From positions 887,176 through 951,175 of the forward strand of contig JAMPAU010000001.1 in NCBI GenBank assembly GCA_023667045.1: a stretch of DNA of 64,000 nt, in the 5' to 3' direction. Positions 55,758-64,000 of the stretch are shown piece after piece (the stretch's first letter is position 1; each line of letters opens with the position of its first letter). The DNA comes from Ruminococcus flavefaciens (GTDB lineage: Bacteria; Bacillota; Clostridia; Oscillospirales; Ruminococcaceae). The translations under genes were made by a program, and so were the position numbers. The notes beneath the pieces were generated by a model, which saw nothing but the letters and a program-made list of their open reading frames with translations, ran no database searches and was not told the DNA's origin.

Positions 55758-56183
55758 ATGGCACAGAAAGTAGTTGGCTACATTAAGCTTCAAATCGCAG
55801 CAGGAAAGGCTACTCCTGCACCGCCTGTTGGTCCGGCACTCGGTCAGCACGGCGTTAATATCATGGCATTCACAAAGGAATTCAATGAGAGAACAAAGAA
55901 CGACATCGGCATGATTATCCCTGTTGTTATCACTGTTTATGCAGACCGTTCATTCTCATTTATCACTAAAACTCCTCCGGCTGCTGTCCTTATCAAAAAG
56001 GCTTGCAACATCAACAGCGGTTCGGGAGTTCCTAACAAGACAAAGGTCGCTAACATCACTAAGGAACAGGTTCAGAAGATTGCCGAGCAGAAAATGCCTG
56101 ACCTCAATGCAGGCTCTCTCGAAGCAGCTATGAGCATGATTGCTGGTACAGCACGTTCAATGGGCGTTGTAGTCGTTGACTAA
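55758..56183 (+). CDS. rplK: Ribosomal protein L11
   Basis: 141 residues from ATG at 55758 (RBS GGAGGTG). Family strings: [27 protein letters not shown] (cut), [26 protein letters not shown]. Binds the GTPase centre of 23S rRNA. Stop TAA. Confidence 0.96.
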   Translation: MAQKVVGYIKLQIAAGKATPAPPVGPALGQHGVNIMAFTKEFNERTKNDIGMIIPVVITVYADRSFSFITKTPPAAVLIKKACNINSGSGVPNKTKVANITKEQVQKIAEQKMPDLNAGSLEAAMSMIAGTARSMGVVVVD

Positions 56184-56310
56184 TCAATTTTTGAATGACG
56201 AAAGGGAAAGCTTATTTTCCCATTCCGACTTCTAAATGGTGGGAGGAAAATTCCGCTAGCCGTTCTGCTATAGGCAGTGCGGTATTACCACTTAAACAGG
56301 AGGAAATATA
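56184..56310 (+). promoter_or_regulatory. Structured leader of rplA
   Basis: GGGAAA/TTTCCC hairpin, then GTGGGAGG...CCGC with a TGCTATAGGCA loop and ...ACCAC closing. The GTGGGAG/ACCAC frame is shared with the rplK leader. Possible L1-binding site; inferred. Confidence 0.45.
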
Positions 56311-57006
56311 ATGAAACACGGCAAAAGATACGTTGACAGTGCTAAAACTGTCGATTATGCAAAGCTTTATGAGTCCACAGAGGCTCTTGACTTAGTATGC
56401 CAGAACGCAAAGGCTAAGTTTGATGAAACTATTGAAGCACACATTCGTCTCGGCGTTGACTCAAGACACGCTGACCAGCAGGTAAGAGGTGCTGTTGTTC
56501 TCCCTAACGGAACAGGTAAAAACGTAAGAGTTCTTGTTTTCTGTAAAGAGGACAAGTATGAGGCTGCTCAGGCTGCCGGTGCTGACTATGTAGGCGGTAT
56601 GGACATGGTTGAAAAGATTCAGAAAGAAAACTGGATGGATTTCGACGTTGTTGTTGCATCACCCGACATGATGGGTCTTGTTGGTCGTCTCGGTAAGATT
56701 CTCGGACCTCGTGGTCTTATGCCAAACCCAAAGGCTGGTACTGTAACCCCCGATGTTGCAAAGGCTGTTACAGAGGCTAAGGCTGGTAAGATTGAATACC
56801 GTCTCGATAAGACAAACATTATCCACTGCCCTATCGGAAAGGCCTCATTCGGTTCTGCCAAGCTTGAAGAAAACTTCTCAGTTCTCATGGACGCTATCGT
56901 AAAGGCTAAACCTGCTGCTGCTAAGGGTACTTACCTTAAGTCATGCACAGTAGCTTCAACAATGGGTCCTGGTGTACCGGTTGCTACTACTAAATACGGA
57001 GTTTGA
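56311..57006 (+). CDS. rplA: Ribosomal protein L1
   Basis: 231 residues, RBS AGGAGG. Family strings [22 protein letters not shown] (cut), [16 protein letters not shown] and [15 protein letters not shown]. Forms the L1 stalk and often represses its own operon. A terminator follows at once: rplJ-rplL, which usually come next, are absent here. Confidence 0.96.
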   Translation: MKHGKRYVDSAKTVDYAKLYESTEALDLVCQNAKAKFDETIEAHIRLGVDSRHADQQVRGAVVLPNGTGKNVRVLVFCKEDKYEAAQAAGADYVGGMDMVEKIQKENWMDFDVVVASPDMMGLVGRLGKILGPRGLMPNPKAGTVTPDVAKAVTEAKAGKIEYRLDKTNIIHCPIGKASFGSAKLEENFSVLMDAIVKAKPAAAKGTYLKSCTVASTMGPGVPVATTKYGV

Positions 57007-57017
57007 TTAATAAAGAA

Positions 57018-57042
57018 AACGGCCTTTCGGGGTCGTTTTTTT
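57018..57042 (+). terminator. Terminator after rplA
   Basis: AACGGCC/GGTCGTT stem (one G-T) with seven T. Confidence 0.8.
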
Positions 57043-57076
57043 ATGCCTTTTTTCAGATATACGGATAATAAATAAT

Positions 57077-57107
57077 ACAAAAAAAGAGGACACCGAAGTG
57101 TCCTCTT
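57077..57107 (-). terminator. Terminator of GH9 gene A
   Basis: Perfect AAGAGGACAC/GTGTCCTCTT stem, CGAA loop, T run on the minus strand. Confidence 0.9.
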
Positions 57108-57124
57108 ATATTTCGGAATAATTA

Positions 57125-60100
57125 TCAGCCTGCACTGTTGAGTGCGTCGCTTGTCATCGGGAATACATCAGTTGTGATTATTTCAAGGTCAACATACTGA
57201 ATAGCAAGAGCATCGATAGGTGTGATGCCGTTTCCGTTGTCAACAACGTCGCCGTTCTTCTGACCCTGTTCAGAAATCTTGTATTCATTCGGGTTAGAAA
57301 GTGCCTGCATGATAAGAACAGCGTCAGCGAGAGTTACCTTACCATCGCAGTTAGTATCGCCCCAGAGAATATCGTCCTCTCCGCCTGTAGTAGGCTGTGT
57401 TGTAGGCTTAGAAGAAGGCTGTGAGCCGTCTGCCTTAGCAGCTTCTGCATTCATGAATGAAGAAATCCAAACGAGAGGTGAGTTCCAGTTGATTGTGATT
57501 TCGTTTACAGACCATGCTTCAGCGTTATCAACATAGCACTTCTGGTTAGCAAGAGTACCTCTCTGATAGCCAAGACCGCCAATGTACGGGTCTTGCATAC
57601 CAGCACCAGGACCACCGGACATTACGCCAGCAGGAACCTTCGGGAATGACGGGTCAACGCCGTTAGCCCAGAATCTGTGGTGTGGCCACTGGAGAACTGT
57701 TCCGCTCTCTACGTCGCCGTAACCTGAAACGTATGAGAAGTCATTACCATTACGTCCGAAGATGTAGTCCATAGCTTCAGCAGTACCGTTCATGTATTCA
57801 ACGTTCTTAGTTGCATCATAAGCGTATGCCATAACGATAGCGTTATTGATAACGAATGAGTTTGAACCCCACTCATAACCCTCAATCTCAATGAGCTTAC
57901 CGCTTGAATCGTAACCGATATTAACAGGGTCTGTGAATGTAGCACCCTTGTAAGGAATACCCATGCCCTCTTTAGACATCTGTTCCATGTATGTATCAGC
58001 AGCAGCAGTAATAGCTGATTCAACAGTTGCTCTGTCAGAATCGTTGAGTTTGTCGCTGAGGTAGAGTGAAAGTGTACCAAGACCTGATGTACAGCCCCAG
58101 TTGAATGAGCTGAATGAGCCGTTGTTTTCACCACCGCCGAGATTTGTTGTTATGCTGAATGCCTTATCTGTTGCAGCATCAAACGGGTTGGAGTAGGACT
58201 TGAGGTCATTGTAATATGTCTCATCGCCTGTTGTAGCGTAGAGTTCGCAAGCTGCCCAGTACTTATCGTCTTCAACGTATGTATCGCCGTAAGCACCACC
58301 ACCGATAGCCTGATCCATAGGAGCGTAGAGTGGCTGAGCGTTAGCGTCATCTGCTTTTGACTTATCATATGGCTTGAGGTTCTTATTAGCAGCTTCATAT
58401 GCCTTCTTAGCAGCAGCGAGGCACTTATCAGCATATGCATCATCAATGCCCTTCCAGAGACGTGCAGCTTGTGCAGCAGTAGCAGCAAGGTTATAAGTAG
58501 CAGCATACGTCGGAGGCTTTACGATACGCTCACAGTCTTCAAATCCTTCGTACTTCCAAGAGTGGATAGCAAGACCAGTCCACTTGTGGTCGTGCATCTT
58601 GTGGTAAACCATGCCCTCGTACTGTCCCCAGTATGGGTCTTTGCTGTCAACCATCATAGCGAGCATGAAGTCAAGTTCAACCTTTGCTTCGTCAAGAATG
58701 TTAGGAGCACCGTTGCTGTTTTCAGGAATGAGAACTGCACCGTTGTCGTCCCAGATAGCGTCTGTGCCGTTCTTCTTGGACATTTCGTAAGCATTCTGAA
58801 GTGTCCATACAGAGATACCGCCGTTAACAACGTATTTACCGTGGTCGCCGGCATCATACCAACCGCCTGTTACGTCGATTGAATACTTCTTGTCGCCGTC
58901 GAATGTAGCACCATATGATTTCTGCCACTTAGACTGAACGTATGCTTCGTCCTTGCCGTGACCATATTCGCTATGTGAAAGTGTGCTTGCGTCGCCGTTC
59001 TTGATATACTGTGCCTCAATCGGAACACCTGAACGGTTCTGATAGAAGTAGCTGATAGAGTCTCTTACGAGGTCTTCGCTGTAGATATTAGTATCAATAC
59101 GGAACTGGTGGCTCTGGTTCATTACATATGATTCACCTGTTACCCAGTTTTCCCAAACAACATTGTCGCCGTCCATCTTTGTATCATAAGCAGCTTCCTT
59201 CATACCGGACTGTGTGCCAGATACGCCTGTTGTATCCTTAACAAAGATAGTATATACGCCTTCGTCTTTGAAATCTGAGAAGTCAAGGATATGTACATTA
59301 GAACCGCTGTCCTTGTACTTTGTATATGTTTCGTCACCGATTTTTACATCTTCTGTCTTAGGTGTACCGGAATCGGGGTCTGCACCGAATACTGTAGATG
59401 TACCTGTGTAAACAGCTTTACCGGAAGAATCACGTACTTCAAATTCAAGAGGCTCTGAAGCGTCTGTTACATAAGATGCTTTTTTCTTAAGATTCGGGTA
59501 GTAACCAACCTGATTGAGACGAACGTTTGACTTAGGTCTGATTACACCAAATTCATTTGTCTTGTCGAAGTCGTTTTCATCACTTGTCTTATCAATGAGT
59601 ACGAGGTTATCAAAGCTGATTGTTGCACCGTTTGCCATACCCGTATCGAAGTTGTCATATTTGCCGTTGTTGTTAGCATAGTGGAAAGCCCACTCAGCAA
59701 CGTCAAGAGAAGCATTAGCAGTAAATGTGCTTGAGAACTTAAGTGTCTGATTAGCCTTAAGATTATAAGGCTGCCACTCACCAGCACCGAGGTCGTGCCA
59801 TACTTCTGTTTTACCAGCATAGTCACTAATCTTTGAGTAGATAGTACCATCCTTGTCAGCTGTGATTTCACCGCTTACTTCATATGTATGACCAGCGACA
59901 ATTTTAAGTCCTCTGTGACGGAGCTGTAAGTCCCAACGACCGTCGTCACCGTCTTTATTTACGATGTGAACATTGTATGTACCGTTTTTAATGTCAAAAG
60001 TCTGCTTAGCGGGGTTAGTTTCGCAAGTATGCCACGGAAGACCGATACCCTCATCGAAGGTAGACTGTCCGAGCTGGTCACCTGCAAATGCACCCATAGG

Positions 60101-60184
60101 AGCGATTACGGCTGTAGCTGCTGATACTGCCATAGTTGCTGCCATAAGTCCGCCGGCAATTTTTTTACCAAATGTCTTATGCAT
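57125..60184 (-). CDS. Cellulosomal GH9 endoglucanase/cellobiohydrolase A (CBM4-like, Ig, GH9, dockerin)
   Basis: 1019 residues from ATG at 60184 (GGGAGGG). Signal peptide to about 34. CBM4/9-like module (about 35-200), Ig-like CelD-N domain (VRLNQVGYYPNLKKKA onward, about 210-320), GH9 catalytic domain (about 400-900) with GGWYDAGDHGKYV (nucleophile-side Asp), PHHRFWANG and the acid Glu in NAEAWSVNEITINWNSP, then a linker and C-terminal dockerin (VTLADAVLIMQALSNPN). The CBM4-Ig-GH9 order is typical of processive or CbhA-like enzymes. Secreted, docked to scaffoldin. Confidence 0.93.
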   Translation of the reverse strand: MHKTFGKKIAGGLMAATMAVSAATAVIAPMGAFAGDQLGQSTFDEGIGLPWHTCETNPAKQTFDIKNGTYNVHIVNKDGDDGRWDLQLRHRGLKIVAGHTYEVSGEITADKDGTIYSKISDYAGKTEVWHDLGAGEWQPYNLKANQTLKFSSTFTANASLDVAEWAFHYANNNGKYDNFDTGMANGATISFDNLVLIDKTSDENDFDKTNEFGVIRPKSNVRLNQVGYYPNLKKKASYVTDASEPLEFEVRDSSGKAVYTGTSTVFGADPDSGTPKTEDVKIGDETYTKYKDSGSNVHILDFSDFKDEGVYTIFVKDTTGVSGTQSGMKEAAYDTKMDGDNVVWENWVTGESYVMNQSHQFRIDTNIYSEDLVRDSISYFYQNRSGVPIEAQYIKNGDASTLSHSEYGHGKDEAYVQSKWQKSYGATFDGDKKYSIDVTGGWYDAGDHGKYVVNGGISVWTLQNAYEMSKKNGTDAIWDDNGAVLIPENSNGAPNILDEAKVELDFMLAMMVDSKDPYWGQYEGMVYHKMHDHKWTGLAIHSWKYEGFEDCERIVKPPTYAATYNLAATAAQAARLWKGIDDAYADKCLAAAKKAYEAANKNLKPYDKSKADDANAQPLYAPMDQAIGGGAYGDTYVEDDKYWAACELYATTGDETYYNDLKSYSNPFDAATDKAFSITTNLGGGENNGSFSSFNWGCTSGLGTLSLYLSDKLNDSDRATVESAITAAADTYMEQMSKEGMGIPYKGATFTDPVNIGYDSSGKLIEIEGYEWGSNSFVINNAIVMAYAYDATKNVEYMNGTAEAMDYIFGRNGNDFSYVSGYGDVESGTVLQWPHHRFWANGVDPSFPKVPAGVMSGGPGAGMQDPYIGGLGYQRGTLANQKCYVDNAEAWSVNEITINWNSPLVWISSFMNAEAAKADGSQPSSKPTTQPTTGGEDDILWGDTNCDGKVTLADAVLIMQALSNPNEYKISEQGQKNGDVVDNGNGITPIDALAIQYVDLEIITTDVFPMTSDALNSAG

Positions 60185-60252
60185 TTTAGTGCCCTCCCAT
60201 AAAAATATAAAAATAGATTTAATTATAACGCAGTGCCAGTGCAAACACTACG

Positions 60253-60261
60253 ATTATATCA
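60253..60261 (-). promoter_or_regulatory. Probable extended -10 of GH9 gene A
   Basis: Minus strand TGATATAAT with a poor -35; a second TATAAT lies nearer the gene. Choice uncertain. Confidence 0.4.
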
Positions 60262-60421
60262 GAAATAACGGCAGGCGGTTGTTCTGAAAAGAACTTGCAC
60301 CAAACCTTTTACCTACCAATCTTATTATATTATATCCTGTAAAAAAAGTAAATAGCTTTTCAGAATTTCGTTGTATCTCCTAATACTGTATCAACTTTTT
60401 TGTGCAGTTCGTACAACAAGT

Positions 60422-60453
60422 AAAAAAAATGAAAGGGAGGCGAACTCCCTTTC
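60422..60453 (-). terminator. Terminator of GH9 gene B
   Basis: GAAAGGGAG/CTCCCTTTC stem; eight T on the minus strand. Confidence 0.85.
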
Positions 60454-60515
60454 GTAAATACATTATGAATAAGTTATATTTAATTTCTTAATATCCAAAA
60501 AGGCTTAATCAAGTA

Positions 60516-62879
60516 TTATGAGAGTTTTGCGAGGTCATCGGAAGTTATCGGCAGGTCGGAGACTTCCAGAGTTTTTAAATCTATAAACTGAATAGCGAGA
60601 GCGTCCTTTGGTGTAACTCCTTTTCCATTGTCAACAACGTCAGCGTTTATTTCGCCCTGTTCGGTAAGCTTGTAATCATTAGGATTTGAAAGACACTGCA
60701 TTATAAGAACAGCGTCAGAAAGTGCAACCTTTCCGTCTTCATTAGCGTCGCCGATTAAAGTCTTATCATCACCGCTGGTAGTATCAGTAGGCTTTGTGGT
60801 TGGCTTAGTAGTTGTCTGTGTAAGGTCTGGTTTAGTGCCGTCTGGTTCAATACCCCATACAAGAACGTCGTCAACATACATAGTTATATGTTCGTTGAGT
60901 GTGTCAGCGGATTTAAGGTCATTCGGAGCGTCTTCAATTCCCTCATAAGACCAGTCGTTTGTCGGGTCCCAAGCACCCTTTGTGGACTGACCGTTTACAG
61001 CGTCGGGAATAGAAATTCTGAACTGCACTTCGTCTCTGTGTTCGCTCTGACCGGTTGGTTGCATAGCTCTGCCGTCCTCGAATTTAATTTCAGCATAATA
61101 TATATCGCCGTCATACTGGAAAGGACCTTCAACAGTTGCGTAACCCTGCTGACCCTCCTGATACTGCTGTGAATTGCTCTTTACTGTAATATCATCAACA
61201 GAAAGTCCGGCTGCTTTAAGTTCTGAAATATCAAAATAATATCTGTACTTGATATTTTCAGCAACTCTTGCGGGCCATGCAGTGTGGTTCATAGACCATG
61301 CCTTTATTTCTGTGTAGCTGTCGCCGTGACCATTGAGAGTAGCAGCAACTTCCCACTCTGCCCATGTAGGAGTTTCAACCGGTGGGAAATCAGCGAGTAT
61401 TTCACCGCCGTACTCATCAATGAATGCACAGAGAGAAGCTGTAAATCCGGCGTTGTAGTCAATAGCAACTTCCGAATACTCATACTGTGAAACATTATTA
61501 GTATATTCGCCCTGACTATTAGGACCGCCGACTAATGCACCGTAGAGAGTATGTGCGTATTCAGTCTGCCAGCCCTCAGAGCTTCCTTCCTGTCCTAAAT
61601 CGTTCCAGTGGTCGTCATGAATACCAGAGGCTGTTCTGTGGTGGAATGCTGTAGGCTGTTTGTCGCCCATACCGAGAATATAGCTCATTTCAAGGTTATT
61701 GTCGCCAAAAGCATAGTTCATCTGTTTTTTGCCCCACTCAGTGTACTTCTTGACTTTAGCAGCATCGTCCTTGAAAATAGTATCACAGGCAACTTCTGAA
61801 ATCCATACGGTATTAGCCATATGACGAAGTGAACCCCAGTTCATGAGATATGCAAGACCGTCGGGTGTATACTGAACCTGTTTTCCGCCGTAACCGTCAA
61901 TCCAGTAATCAAGATGATGTGAAATATGGTCTATCCATTCCTGCTTGCCTGTATTTATGGCATAGAGGAGAGCAGCACCTTGTGTTGTATCGTCCCAGCA
62001 GAATCCCCATGTATATTTCTTGTCGCTTGACTGTGATTCAGTCGGGAACTGAGGTATATATTCCTTTTCGCAGAGGTCTAAATATTTCTGTTCGCCGGTA
62101 GCCATATAGAGCCAGTTGGCAGCGTACATTAAATCATCAACCCATGTAGTAGTCGGATAAAACTGTTTCTGTACGCCTTGGTCGTCATTGCTTCTTGTCT
62201 TGTCGGCGAGTTCAAAAAGGCTAATAGCGTGTTCGAGGTATTCATCTGCTTTTTTCGGGTCAGAATCCTTAAACATTATATAGCCCTCAGCCAGTGCGGC
62301 AGCGGAAAGTGCAACGGTTGTTGAATCTGTTATTTCATCATAAGGACGTACTTCATCATCAAACTTCAGCTTGTGCTTTCTCATGTAAACTTCAGCACTG
62401 CACCATACAACGTGGTCGTCTGAATCGCCGATAGTACCAACTACTTTGTCGCCCTTGTCGCAAGCCATAACATAATCAAGTCCCCATTGAATGTTATTTT
62501 TATAAACTTCTTCAAGACCTGCTTTTTTGATTGCGTCCTTATACTGAATATATCCCCATGCAAGAACAGAAGCGGTATAAGCGTTTGTGAGTGTAAATTT
62601 GTAGTGGTCGCCTGCGTCGAACCAACCGCCGTCAACAATATCTGACGGTGTGCCGTCTTCTTTTACCATTGAATCGGCACGCCATGAAACAGAGTTCCAT
62701 TCCGGAAGAATACCTGCCTGCTGAACCTCATAGAAAAACATTGATTTCTGGAGAGCCTCCGCATAGTTATAGTCACCCTCTGCCTTTGCAGTAACTGCCT
62801 TTCCTGCCGGAAGATAAGCCATCATTCCTGCGGAGAGTGCCAGTGCAGAAGCTACAGCAGTAATTTTTTTGAAAATCAT
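60516..62879 (-). CDS. Cellulosomal GH9 endoglucanase B (GH9-CBM3c, dockerin)
   Basis: 787 residues. Signal peptide to about 33. The GH9 domain starts straight after it (YNYAEALQKSMFFYEVQQAG) with GGWFDAGDHYKF, FHHRTASG and acid Glu in YSEVAIDYNAGFTASL. A CBM3c-like module follows (about 495-680; TEIKAWSMNHTAWPARVAEN), the architecture of processive theme-B cellulases. Thr/Pro linker and C-terminal dockerin (VALSDAVLIMQCLSNPN). Extracellular cellulose hydrolysis. ATG after GAGGGG. Confidence 0.93.
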   Translation of the reverse strand: MIFKKITAVASALALSAGMMAYLPAGKAVTAKAEGDYNYAEALQKSMFFYEVQQAGILPEWNSVSWRADSMVKEDGTPSDIVDGGWFDAGDHYKFTLTNAYTASVLAWGYIQYKDAIKKAGLEEVYKNNIQWGLDYVMACDKGDKVVGTIGDSDDHVVWCSAEVYMRKHKLKFDDEVRPYDEITDSTTVALSAAALAEGYIMFKDSDPKKADEYLEHAISLFELADKTRSNDDQGVQKQFYPTTTWVDDLMYAANWLYMATGEQKYLDLCEKEYIPQFPTESQSSDKKYTWGFCWDDTTQGAALLYAINTGKQEWIDHISHHLDYWIDGYGGKQVQYTPDGLAYLMNWGSLRHMANTVWISEVACDTIFKDDAAKVKKYTEWGKKQMNYAFGDNNLEMSYILGMGDKQPTAFHHRTASGIHDDHWNDLGQEGSSEGWQTEYAHTLYGALVGGPNSQGEYTNNVSQYEYSEVAIDYNAGFTASLCAFIDEYGGEILADFPPVETPTWAEWEVAATLNGHGDSYTEIKAWSMNHTAWPARVAENIKYRYYFDISELKAAGLSVDDITVKSNSQQYQEGQQGYATVEGPFQYDGDIYYAEIKFEDGRAMQPTGQSEHRDEVQFRISIPDAVNGQSTKGAWDPTNDWSYEGIEDAPNDLKSADTLNEHITMYVDDVLVWGIEPDGTKPDLTQTTTKPTTKPTDTTSGDDKTLIGDANEDGKVALSDAVLIMQCLSNPNDYKLTEQGEINADVVDNGKGVTPKDALAIQFIDLKTLEVSDLPITSDDLAKLS

Positions 62880-62961
62880 AAATTTTAACCCCTCTCTGTT
62901 AGATTATTATAATTTAAATATACATTATTTATTTTAATTTGTCAATGATAATTTGAAAATT

Positions 62962-63504
62962 TTATGGATTATCCCATTCATGAACTATTTTTCCGTTTAT
63001 TTTCAGAGTGGCATAACGTATAACTCCGGCTTTTTTCAGTTCGTCCAGAATCCTGTAATAGCCGTCAGTAATTTCATTCATATCATCTGAATGAATACTT
63101 TCGCACGGACAGTTTACATCTGCACGGACGTATCCCTTACATTCCCGCCATTCCGGCTTTTTATCGTTATATTCGGCGTGCAGAAAACCTTTCCATTTTT
63201 CGCCGTGAACCGAATTAAGTATTTTGGTATTGTTGTGGTTTTCCGGCATGAAACAGAATAATTTATTATTATCTTCAATATAAAGCCGTCCGCATTCCGT
63301 ACACTGATAGATAATCTTATCATTGACTGAATATAAAAAATCACACATCAGACTATTTTTGTCGGGATTATCTGACTTTATTAATTCCTCTGCCCTGTCA
63401 AAATAATCGCATTCATCTTGGTCGGGAATAATATGCCCCTTATAACTGATATAATCAGTAGTATCGCTGATAATATGTCCGCAACAGCATTTTAACTTGC
63501 TCAT
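62962..63504 (-). CDS. Hypothetical Cys-rich protein
   Basis: 180 residues. Starts MSKLKCCCGHII and has CTECGR near residue 71 and CPCE near 134, so metal binding is likely. No signal peptide. ATG overlaps the stop of the DUF1810 gene (ATGA), so translation is coupled. Family not recognised. Confidence 0.6.
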   Translation of the reverse strand: MSKLKCCCGHIISDTTDYISYKGHIIPDQDECDYFDRAEELIKSDNPDKNSLMCDFLYSVNDKIIYQCTECGRLYIEDNNKLFCFMPENHNNTKILNSVHGEKWKGFLHAEYNDKKPEWRECKGYVRADVNCPCESIHSDDMNEITDGYYRILDELKKAGVIRYATLKINGKIVHEWDNP

Positions 63505-63917
63505 AGCTGTGTCTCTCTTTTAATAATGTTGATAGTCATATTGTCGTATTGTCCGCCATAGAATTTATCAATAACCTTAACAAATACTTCTGTTGACGGG
63601 TCGGCAATGTGAAACAAAGTCATACACGACCTTACTTTCATAGAATCAATATATCCGAGTATATCAACGGCAGTGTCATTATTTTCAAGTAGTGCCTGTG
63701 AAATCTCAATAAGCCTTTCACGGAGTATATCGTTTTCAAGATAATTTTTTGCCTCGCCAATGTTTTTTATTCCGTAATATTTAGCCGTGTCACTTCTGCC
63801 GAGTTCTGCAAGCTGTGGGAATATATACCAAATCCAGTGGGAATATTTTCTGCCGTTTTTTATTTCCTGTAAAGCCTGCTGATAGTCTGTTTCCTGTGCC
63901 TTTAAAAATCTTTCCAT
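63501..63917 (-). CDS. DUF1810 family protein
   Basis: 138 residues from ATG at 63917. Family strings MERFLKAQETDYQQALQEI, KYSHWIWYIFPQLAELGRS and LGYIDSMKVRSCMTLF. Widely distributed, function unknown; structurally linked to ADP-ribose/NADAR-like folds in some reports I recall only loosely. Coupled to the Cys-rich gene. Confidence 0.82.
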   Translation of the reverse strand: MERFLKAQETDYQQALQEIKNGRKYSHWIWYIFPQLAELGRSDTAKYYGIKNIGEAKNYLENDILRERLIEISQALLENNDTAVDILGYIDSMKVRSCMTLFHIADPSTEVFVKVIDKFYGGQYDNMTINIIKRETQL

Positions 63918-63933
63918 AATCAAGGATCTCCGG

Positions 63934-63970
63934 TTAAAATAAAAGGGACTGCACATATGCACAGTCCCTT
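63934..63970 (-). terminator. Terminator of gene beyond right edge
   Basis: AAGGGACTG/CAGTCCCTT stem with T-rich tail on the minus strand. Confidence 0.75.
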
Positions 63971-63987
63971 ATTCAGTAAAAGATAAT

Positions 63988-64000
63988 TATTCAGCGTCGT
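63988..64000 (-). CDS. C-terminal end of a gene, cut by window edge
   Basis: A minus-strand reading ends DAE then TAA just before a strong terminator. Only three codons are visible, so the product cannot be named. Confidence 0.35.

Larger units (their letters stand above)
60185..60515. other. Intergenic region between two GH9 genes
   Basis: 331 bases. It holds the leader and promoter of GH9 A and the terminator of GH9 B (60422-60453). No other gene seen. Confidence 0.7.

Noticed and set aside
1-64000. Whole-genome reassignment of TAG to Gln
   Set aside because: nusG ends in TAG at the normal family C-terminus and ylmH also uses TAG, so TAG works as a stop in core genes. Only limited or partial readthrough remains possible.

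Overview
The window looks like a chromosomal segment from a low-GC, fibre-degrading Firmicute of the Ruminococcus flavefaciens type. The reasons are five secreted proteins with dockerins (two GH9 cellulases, a double pectate lyase, two non-catalytic or unknown proteins), Thr-rich linkers, a Firmicute division/tRNA-modification/mismatch-repair gene order (miaB, mutS, mutL, miaA, hfq, sepF, ylmH, divIVA, ileS, lspA), a SpoIIID regulator and strong AGGAGG ribosome binding sites. Almost every gene stops with TAA or TGA. The species is inferred, not proven.

Layout. (1) 1-13.9 kb is accessory DNA. It holds an RNA-repair pair (RNA ligase, then a Thg1-type nucleotidyltransferase cut by the window edge), a divergent XRE regulator, a four-gene operon of unknown membrane and zinc-ribbon proteins, a secreted protein with an N-terminal dockerin, and an operon of two AAA-ATPase/PD-(D/E)XK proteins, a DUF4869-like protein, a small P-loop protein and a Fic protein, facing a small XRE regulator across a shared operator. 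(2) 14-24.5 kb: spoIIID, a pair of paralogous unknown genes, a PhoB/PhoR-type two-component system, an AraC regulator, a peptide-binding lipoprotein and surface proteins. (3) 24.6-46.2 kb: a long minus-strand housekeeping run from miaB to a split transketolase. (4) 46.5-62.9 kb: a cellulosome locus in which dockerin proteins lie on both sides of the core block rpmG-secE-nusG-rplK-rplA. (5) The right edge has two unknown genes and the tail of another.

Main observation. Three genes in the first 5.6 kb (RNA ligase, Thg1, zinc-ribbon protein) are each interrupted by exactly one in-frame TAG, and in each case recognisable coding sequence continues in the same frame after it. In the ligase and Thg1 the interrupted position is one where related proteins commonly have Gln. 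In the third gene a complete second zinc ribbon, matching the first, lies after the TAG. None of the three shows another in-frame stop or frameshift in the part visible. Elsewhere TAG is rare but real as a stop: nusG ends in TAG at a normal C-terminus. This suggests either local amber readthrough (TAG read as Gln by a suppressor tRNA) limited to an accessory set of genes, or a recent series of CAG-to-TAG nonsense mutations. Sequence alone cannot decide between them. A one-base homopolymer frameshift in the second AAA-ATPase gene shows that damaged genes also occur nearby.

How the parts work together: the cellulosome genes supply pectin- and cellulose-cleaving enzymes that dock onto scaffoldins encoded elsewhere; the central run supplies septum formation, tRNA modification, mismatch repair and pentose-phosphate metabolism; the left end looks like stress, defence or RNA-repair cargo under local XRE regulators. 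No tRNA, rRNA, CRISPR array or insertion sequence was recognised.
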